Assembly (NCBI GenBank): GCA_029857995.1
Contig: JAOUFZ010000003.1
Location: 1-28,525, forward strand
Origin: Dehalococcoidia bacterium
GTDB lineage: Bacteria > Chloroflexota > Dehalococcoidia > GIF9 > AB-539-J10
Direction of reading: 5' to 3'
DNA length: 28,525 nucleotides
This document shows, in pieces, positions 23,292 to 28,525 of this stretch. The position numbers and the translations under genes were made by a program. Within the stretch, counting starts at the first letter, position 1, and every line of letters begins with the position of its first letter. Under the pieces are notes generated by a model that worked only from the letters and a program-made list of their open reading frames with translations, was not told the origin of the DNA and did no database searches.

Positions 23292-24215
23292 CTACTCTTC
23301 GGCCATTTGCGGGCGACCGGGGGAACCGAGCATAAAACACATTTGCCTGGCATTTACCACAGCTTTGTCCTGGTAGCAGTTGTTGAACAAGACATGCATC
23401 TCTCTGGTTTGTTTGGAGATTTCAGCGATCTTGCTGGCCCAGGGTTGAAGCTCCTCTTCCGCGTAAAGGTAATTGAAACGTTCAGCCGGGCCGATGCCTT
23501 TCTTCTCCCACGTCTCACTGTTCCTGCCGTGGAAGCGGACCAGCCCGATGTCAGACGTTACTTCGGCGACAGGAGGCACACTCGACTTGAAGCCCTGCGG
23601 CTCGTCGACGCATACAAATGGCAAGTCGCTGCGCCTGAGAAAACCAAAGGTCGCGGCGCGATTCTTTTCGCTCAGCCACACGTTGTTTCTGAACTCCATT
23701 GCAAGCCGGTACTGGCGCAGTTTTGCCTTGCACATCTCCATGTAGTCCAGTTGCTGCGAGCCAGGATAAAACCAGGGTGGAAACTGGAAGAGCACAACAC
23801 CCAGCTTGCCAGCTGTATCCAGTGGTAGTAGCGCACTGTCGAATCTTTGCCATAATTCATCAACTAATTCAGCCGGAAGGTCACGATAATATATGTTGGC
23901 TTTTTCCTGCAATTCCGAAGTCAGTTCGTTCCTTATATTCTTGGGTAGGGAATTGACAGGCATCGGATGTTGAGTGAATATTCTGAAAGCCTTGAAATCG
24001 AACACGAAGTCGTCGGGCGTCCGCTCTGCCCACAGGTAGCTATTTCTCTCGTTGGGCAATGCATAGTAAGTGCTGTCCACTTCGACTATATCGAACTGGC
24101 TGGCATAGTATTGGAGGCGGGCTTCGGCCGAGCGCGCAGAATCGGGATAGAAGCGCCCGGAACTCAGCAGTGTCGGATCAGTCCATGAACAGGTGCCTAC
24201 CCGGATTCTTGCCAT
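23292..24215 (-). CDS. DUF72 (YecE-like) protein
   Basis: About 307 residues, cytoplasmic, TIM-barrel-like DUF72 family. Conserved stretches are RVGTCSWTDP at the start, FDIVEVDSTYYALPN, FVFDFKAFRIFTQH, LGVVLFQFPPWF, MEFRNNVWLSE, VRFHGRN and a late LFNNCYQDKAVVNA. Biochemical role unknown, though the family keeps an enzyme-like barrel with acidic and aromatic pocket residues. The start is set at ATG 24215 by AGGAGTGAA; a longer frame to 24281 has no ribosome site. It follows dnaE2 by 90 bases on the same strand and may be the last gene of the mutagenesis operon. Confidence 0.88.
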   Translation of the reverse strand: MARIRVGTCSWTDPTLLSSGRFYPDSARSAEARLQYYASQFDIVEVDSTYYALPNERNSYLWAERTPDDFVFDFKAFRIFTQHPMPVNSLPKNIRNELTSELQEKANIYYRDLPAELVDELWQRFDSALLPLDTAGKLGVVLFQFPPWFYPGSQQLDYMEMCKAKLRQYRLAMEFRNNVWLSEKNRAATFGFLRRSDLPFVCVDEPQGFKSSVPPVAEVTSDIGLVRFHGRNSETWEKKGIGPAERFNYLYAEEELQPWASKIAEISKQTREMHVLFNNCYQDKAVVNARQMCFMLGSPGRPQMAEE

Positions 24216-24305
24216 TTCACTCCTGGAGATTGTCATTTTACTAAGGGTGCGAGTTTGAAGCAACAGAAAGCCTGCTGGCACCGATCAAGACAGCTCGCGT
24301 GTGAT

Positions 24306-27300
24306 TCATGTCGAAGATATTTGTTTTTGCCATTCATCACAAGGTCGGATTAGCCTGTCAGCGACAATATTCAGGATATCATTTTGCCTCTGGATTGTAC
24401 CTTGAACCAGTATCAATGGCTCGAGCTTGAAGATTTGTCGGTACCTGCAGTATACGTCTGGTTTGATTATTACATTTAGCATACCCTCCTCGTCCTCCAG
24501 CGTCATAAAGGCAAAACCTTTAGCAGTGGGCGGCCTTTGCCTGGTAATGACATAGCCAGCTATGCGTACTCGGGCATTTGAGGGAAGGCGGGCAATCTCG
24601 GAGCTTTTAAGCAAACCATCCCTGGATATGTCCTTTGTTAGAGCATGCATCGGGTGATATTTTGTAGATAATCCCTGTACTTCGTAATCGGCTTTCATCT
24701 CGTCAAGGTCGGTAAAGTCAGGCAGGGAAACGCTGGTATCGCCAAATTCTAGAGGCAGTTCCCTTGGGCTGTTTTTTTCTAAAGGACCAAGTCGCCACAA
24801 TAGCTGTCTTCTCTGGCAGCCAAATGAATCAAAGGCGCCAGCGAGGATAAGGTTTTCCATGGGCTTTCTTGCCAGCCTAGCCCTGAAATAAAAATCGTCG
24901 AAAGAAAGATAAGGAACGCTCTGCCTCTCAGCCATTATTTGGCTCATGGCTTTCTCTCCAAGTTCCTTTATGTATCTGAAACCAAGTCTAATCTTGCCGC
25001 CTTCGATAGTGCACCTGTCGTTGCTTTTATTGATGTCTGCAGGCAAAACTTCTATGCCGTGTCTTTTAGCATCCCGGACAATCACCTCTGGCGAATAGAA
25101 TCCCATAGGCTGGTTGTTGAGCAAAGCGCAATAAAACTCGACCGGATAATATCTCTTTAGCCAGGCAGACTGATAGCATAAGAGGGCGAAACCGGCGGCG
25201 TGGCTCTTGCAAAAGCCATACTCGGCAAACCCCTCGAGGGCTTGAAAGATGCGACTTGCCCTGTCATTATCTACTCCGTTTCTTTTCGCCCCTTCTATAA
25301 ATCTCTGCCTCATCTCATCCATCGCCTTTGTTGGTTTCTTCCTGGTCATTGCCCTCCTCAAGGAGTCAGCCTCGCCCGGTGTGAAATCGGCTATGGCGGT
25401 AGCAACCTGAATGACCTGTTCCTGGAACAGGATTATTCCTAAAGTCTCCTCGAGTATCGGCTTAAGCTTTGGGTGCAAGTAAGTTACCTTCTCCAAATGT
25501 TTCCTTCTTCTAATATAGGGATGGACCATGTGTCCTTGAAGAGGGCCTGGTCTTACCAGAGCCACCTCAATGGTTAAGTCTTCAATAGAGTGTGGCTTTG
25601 TTTGCGGCAGGGTTTGCAGTTGAGCACGACTTTCGACCTGGAACACACCTATGGTATCGCCCTTGCAAATCATGTCGTAGACCTCTCTATCATCCAAAGG
25701 CAATCTATCCAAGTCGAGCTTTGTCTTGTGGTTTTCCTCGGCCAGCTGGCAAGCCTCACGAATAAGCGATAGCATTCTTAGGCCAAGGAGGTCTACCTTT
25801 ATCAGTCCAGAATCGGCAATGTCATCTTTATCCCATTGACATACTATTCTCCCTGGCATAGTGGCTTTCTCCAGGGGCACAATCTCACTCAGAGTACGAG
25901 ATGAGATAATCATACCTCCGTTGTGAATGGATAGATGTCTGGGAAAATCGGCAATTTCTCGGCAAAGGGAGATGAATTGTTGCCAGGGGGCGGAACTGAA
26001 ATAGCTTTTGAAATCGTTGAGACCTGCCAGGTCTTGTTCTATACCCTTGGCATCATATACCGAAACGGATTTTGCCATCCTATCAATGAGCTCGGGTGGC
26101 ATTCCTAATGCCTTGCCGACCTCTCTTATAGCATTCCTTGCCTGGAAGGTAACATAAGTGCAGACCATAGCAGCATGCTCTCGCTCATACTTTTCATAGA
26201 CGTACTGGATGAGTCTTTCTCTGTGGGCTGTGGATACATCTATATCAATATCGGGAACGGATGACATTTCCTCATTCAGGAACCTGCCCAGAAATAGCTT
26301 GTTCTTGATAGGATCGACCTTGGTTATGCCCAGGATATAAGCCACAATAGAGTTGGCTGCCGAGCCCCTTCCATGGGCAGGAATGCCGTTTCTTTCAGCA
26401 TAATCCATGATGTCCCAGACAACGAGGAAATATCCTGACAAGCCCAGTTTCTCTATCAGATTGAGCTCATAATTGACCTTGGCTTCTATCTCTGGGTTCA
26501 TGTTTGCATATTTTTTGTGAATTTTCTGCCAGCATAGCTTAGCTAGATAGCTGGCAGCAGTATCGCCTTCAGGCAGAGGAAAATCTGGAAAACGGTACTG
26601 TGAAAAATCTAGATTGGCGGTGCATTTCTCGGCTATGGTAATGGTATTAGAAATCGCTTTGGGGTATTCCTGGAAAAGCTCTGTCATTTCTTTTGAGGAC
26701 TTAAGATGAAACTCAGAGTTCAGCCTTAATGTGTCGCATTTATCTAAAGTCGTTCGATTCCTGATGCAGGTAAGGACGTCGTGAAGCCTGTGGCTTTCTG
26801 TTGTAGCGTAATGGACATTGTTGGTGGCAACGCAGCCCAGGTCGAAGTCTTTAGCTAGCTTTACCAAAGCATGACAAATCCTTTTATCTTCAGGATATAG
26901 ATTGTTCTGAAGCTCTATGTAAAAGTCCTCTTGACCAAAAATATCAATATACCCTCTAGCTGCCTCGTGAGCTTTCTCTGTTCGTGCAGAAGCGATCAAA
27001 GTGGTTATTTCTCCCTTTCGACAGCCAGAGAGGCAAATTAAATCGCCAGAATACTGAGCAAGACCTTTCTTATCAATGGCAGGACTGCCTTTCCTGTGTT
27101 CTAGATGGGCTCTGGTTATCAGCCGGCACAGGTTGGAGTAACCTCTGTTGTTTTTTGCCAGCAGTGTGATGTGGCTCCCGTTTTTTAGCGTCATCTCCAC
27201 TCCAATAACAGGCTTGAGCCCGGCGGCAAGGCAAGCTTTATAGAAGGGGATAATTCCGTATAGCCCGTCATGATCAGTCAGGGCTAGAGCAGGTATGCCA

Positions 27301-27395
27301 ATTTCTGATGCGCGAGCCACTAAATCCTCTGAATGGGATGCACCATCAAGGATAGAAAAATTGGAATGGCAGTGAAGCTCAACGTAGTTATTCAT
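24306..27395 (-). CDS. dnaE2: Error-prone DNA polymerase III alpha subunit, DnaE2/ImuC
   Basis: A 1029-residue C-family polymerase that carries out damage-induced mutagenic synthesis, usually with ImuB. The PHP domain is at residues 5-200 (HCHSNFS, LTDHDGLYG). The palm has the catalytic PDIDID (381-386) and a third Asp535 in IKVDLLGL, so the polymerase triad is intact. Family marks of DnaE2 rather than DnaE1 are RIVCQWDKDD (516-525), GFYSPEVIVRDAKRHGIEVLPADIN, the short length (DnaE1 is about 1160) and no long C-terminal clamp-loader region. A helix-hairpin-helix region and a C-terminal OB domain (about 930-1015, GYVITRQRPPTAKGFAFMTL) follow. It is third in an imuB-DUF6504-dnaE2-DUF72 set; usual control is SOS/LexA, but the operon promoter lies outside the window. 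Confidence 0.93.
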   Translation of the reverse strand: MNNYVELHCHSNFSILDGASHSEDLVARASEIGIPALALTDHDGLYGIIPFYKACLAAGLKPVIGVEMTLKNGSHITLLAKNNRGYSNLCRLITRAHLEHRKGSPAIDKKGLAQYSGDLICLSGCRKGEITTLIASARTEKAHEAARGYIDIFGQEDFYIELQNNLYPEDKRICHALVKLAKDFDLGCVATNNVHYATTESHRLHDVLTCIRNRTTLDKCDTLRLNSEFHLKSSKEMTELFQEYPKAISNTITIAEKCTANLDFSQYRFPDFPLPEGDTAASYLAKLCWQKIHKKYANMNPEIEAKVNYELNLIEKLGLSGYFLVVWDIMDYAERNGIPAHGRGSAANSIVAYILGITKVDPIKNKLFLGRFLNEEMSSVPDIDIDVSTAHRERLIQYVYEKYEREHAAMVCTYVTFQARNAIREVGKALGMPPELIDRMAKSVSVYDAKGIEQDLAGLNDFKSYFSSAPWQQFISLCREIADFPRHLSIHNGGMIISSRTLSEIVPLEKATMPGRIVCQWDKDDIADSGLIKVDLLGLRMLSLIREACQLAEENHKTKLDLDRLPLDDREVYDMICKGDTIGVFQVESRAQLQTLPQTKPHSIEDLTIEVALVRPGPLQGHMVHPYIRRRKHLEKVTYLHPKLKPILEETLGIILFQEQVIQVATAIADFTPGEADSLRRAMTRKKPTKAMDEMRQRFIEGAKRNGVDNDRASRIFQALEGFAEYGFCKSHAAGFALLCYQSAWLKRYYPVEFYCALLNNQPMGFYSPEVIVRDAKRHGIEVLPADINKSNDRCTIEGGKIRLGFRYIKELGEKAMSQIMAERQSVPYLSFDDFYFRARLARKPMENLILAGAFDSFGCQRRQLLWRLGPLEKNSPRELPLEFGDTSVSLPDFTDLDEMKADYEVQGLSTKYHPMHALTKDISRDGLLKSSEIARLPSNARVRIAGYVITRQRPPTAKGFAFMTLEDEEGMLNVIIKPDVYCRYRQIFKLEPLILVQGTIQRQNDILNIVADRLIRPCDEWQKQISST

Positions 27396-27452
27396 AATGA
27401 CTACATTTTCTTGGCTTGTGGTCTGTGCACTAAGATACGAGTATCAACATCT

Positions 27453-27782
27453 TTAGTCGTATATGCGTTGCAAATACCAGGCACTGGTAAGCAGATCCCG
27501 GTACATTTCACAGACAATGCCCCTCACAGTCCTGACTCGGAAATATTCCCTATCAATTCCCCCCTGCCGAATCTCTGATTTGGCAGGGGACCCGGGGTCC
27601 CCACAAGATTGAAGATCTTGTGGGGTATTAGTCGCTCTCTTCCACCATTCCTGGGACACTCGCCATTGTTCGCATATTTCTTCAACACCTTCCTTTCCAC
27701 CCTTATACAAAAAGGCAATAGGCCTGTGCTGGATGTCCTCCTTGACTTCCAGCGTTATAGCCTCGTGAAATAGCTTGCTCAT
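27453..27782 (-). CDS. DUF6504-like ImuB partner carrying an in-frame repeat insertion
   Basis: A 109-residue protein. The N-terminal part (PIAFLYKGGKEGVEEICEQW) and the C-terminal part (REYFRVRTVRGIVCEMYRDL, then ending WYLQRIYD) match DUF6504, a small protein encoded next to ImuB in actinobacteria and relatives. Its role in the mutasome is undefined. Between the two conserved blocks, residues about 53-74 (NTPQDLQSCG, then DPGSPAKSEIRQ) are encoded by a hairpin-rich repeat that has kept the frame. The ATG overlaps the ImuB stop (ATGA), so translation is coupled. Whether the inserted loop is tolerated or inactivating is unknown. Confidence 0.72.
   Translation of the reverse strand: MSKLFHEAITLEVKEDIQHRPIAFLYKGGKEGVEEICEQWRVSQEWWKRATNTPQDLQSCGDPGSPAKSEIRQGGIDREYFRVRTVRGIVCEMYRDLLTSAWYLQRIYD
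27561..27625. repeat. 65-bp element of three overlapping hairpins inside a gene
   Basis: Hairpin 1 pairs CCCCTGCCGAAT (27561-27572) with ATTTGGCAGGGG (27578-27589), with one G-T mismatch. Hairpin 2 pairs GGGGACC (27586-27592) with GGTCCCC (27596-27602). Hairpin 3 pairs CCCCACAAGAT (27599-27609) with ATCTTGTGGGG (27615-27625) without mismatch. The arms overlap, so hairpin 2 competes with 1 and 3. Length and layout resemble REP or palindromic MITE-like elements. Only one copy is in the window. Confidence 0.65.
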
Positions 27783-28525
27783 CTCTCTTTGACATCGAAG
27801 TTAGCGAAGAAAAAGGAATCTTCTGGTAGCAGGCATCTCTCCTTATATAGCACCTGCTTAACTATTCCCTTGCCATATCTTTGTTGAAGCTGATTTATTG
27901 CCGTTATCAGTTTCTCCCAATGTTTTACCTGCGTATCGGGAAATGAAGCCTGTTTTCCCTCTTCGGAGCAAAGGTCGGTTAGGGTTAGTGTCATTTTCTC
28001 AATGAGAGACGTAAATCTTGCCCTCTCCAAGTAACACTGCAGTTGACGTAGCATCACTTCCTTGGAGCATGTTGCTTCTTTGAAATGGAACGTTCGTTTA
28101 ACCATATCGCCGTTGCTGAAAGAAAGGCACATGGTCAAGCGGCGACAGCATTGCCAGCGCTGCTTTAGCTGCCCTGCCAAGCTGTTCAAGAGGTCGCCAG
28201 CTCCAGTTAAAATAATAGTAAGAACTTCCGCCGGCGGCTCAAAGAAAACCTCGCCTGTGAGGGCTTCTGGCATCTTCCAGGGCATAAGCTTTGAAGAGTC
28301 AATGCCATTTGCCAATTCCCATAAGATTTGACCTTCTCGTCCAAATTGAAGCTTGACTGCTCCGATTGGCAATTTTGCTAGTTCCTCCATTTTGTAGAGG
28401 CCGAAGAGTTTGAGCCTTCTCGACGATTCAGGCGAGGCAGGTAGCAAATCTATAGATAAATTTCGTAAAAATCTCCTCTCCTCACCATCTGGAACTACAA
28501 GGCACTCGCTGAGTTTAGTGACTTG
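27779..28525 (-). CDS. imuB: ImuB-type Y-family polymerase-like protein (N-terminus beyond window)
   Basis: The frame is open to the right edge, giving 249 C-terminal residues. The visible part starts in the little-finger-proximal region: VVPDGEERRFLRNLSIDLLP, SSRRLKLFGLYKMEELAKLP (the helix-hairpin-helix-like region of Y-family polymerases), LQFGREGQILWELANGID, then the beta/alpha little-finger domain and a poorly conserved tail. The DUF6504 and dnaE2 neighbours identify it as ImuB, a catalytically inactive Y-family relative that links DnaE2 to the clamp, rather than DinB. The active-site region is outside the window, so loss of catalysis cannot be checked. A TTG at 28447 is an internal codon, not the start. 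Confidence 0.85.
   Translation of the reverse strand, partial: QVTKLSECLVVPDGEERRFLRNLSIDLLPASPESSRRLKLFGLYKMEELAKLPIGAVKLQFGREGQILWELANGIDSSKLMPWKMPEALTGEVFFEPPAEVLTIILTGAGDLLNSLAGQLKQRWQCCRRLTMCLSFSNGDMVKRTFHFKEATCSKEVMLRQLQCYLERARFTSLIEKMTLTLTDLCSEEGKQASFPDTQVKHWEKLITAINQLQQRYGKGIVKQVLYKERCLLPEDSFFFANFDVKER

Noticed and set aside
23145..23828. 227-codon plus-strand frame opposite DUF72
   Set aside because: It lies wholly antisense to a well-conserved DUF72 gene and starts without a ribosome site; a shadow frame.

Overview
The window is a dense, mostly single-copy bacterial chromosomal segment with intermediate GC. Genes are often packed with 1 to 4 base overlaps. The mix of genes suggests an uncultured Chloroflexota lineage, perhaps Dehalococcoidia-like: several lipoproteins, a DUF5679 mini-protein, a SpoIIM-type membrane protein in a non-sporulation setting, and an actinobacterial/Chloroflexota-like imuB-DUF6504-dnaE2 cassette. 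This placement is an inference with modest confidence. No rRNA, tRNA, CRISPR array or intact insertion sequence was recognised.

Layout. Bases 1-6027 (minus strand) hold a run of genes: DUF998 membrane protein, TspO-like membrane protein, GNAT acetyltransferase, TIGR00725/LOG-like protein, enolase, an MBL-fold hydrolase and GAPDH (cut by the left edge). The last four are tightly spaced and place two glycolytic enzymes together. Bases 6262-8518 (plus) hold a small ABM-like protein, a second MBL hydrolase with an apparent frameshift near its start, and a SAM-dependent methyltransferase. Bases 8697-13113 look like an envelope-stress module. An OmpR-type regulator and its histidine kinase (minus) face a secreted helical Gly/Pro/Met-tailed protein, an HtrA lipoprotein protease with a structured leader, and the stub of a MacB/FtsX-type permease (plus). 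Three 11-bp tandem TTCA boxes lie between the two arms. Bases 13178-15149 (minus) hold a tiny C2H2-plus-zinc-ribbon protein, a Nudix hydrolase and a SpoIIM-family protein.

Bases 15245-23135 hold a surface and envelope region. It includes a lipoprotein that fuses an InlB-type beta repeat to a type-1 solute-binding domain, an OB-fold-like lipoprotein, a YbhN-type flippase-like protein, a GT4 glycosyltransferase, DUF5679, and a second InlB-repeat lipoprotein whose tail has been frameshifted. The two InlB-repeat genes share near-identical coding stretches and a near-identical upstream promoter, so they look like duplicated or gene-converting loci.

Bases 23292-28525 (minus) hold imuB (cut by the right edge), DUF6504, dnaE2 and DUF72, a translesion-mutagenesis operon. 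The DUF6504 gene carries an in-frame hairpin-rich repeat. A different short dispersed repeat supplies the C-terminus of the TIGR00725 protein and reaches the enolase start.

The strongest candidates for new biology are the HtrA/two-component module with its operator and small leader ORF, the InlB-repeat/solute-binding fusion with its paired promoter, and the two repeats that have become coding sequence. No single wholly new system is proven by the sequence.
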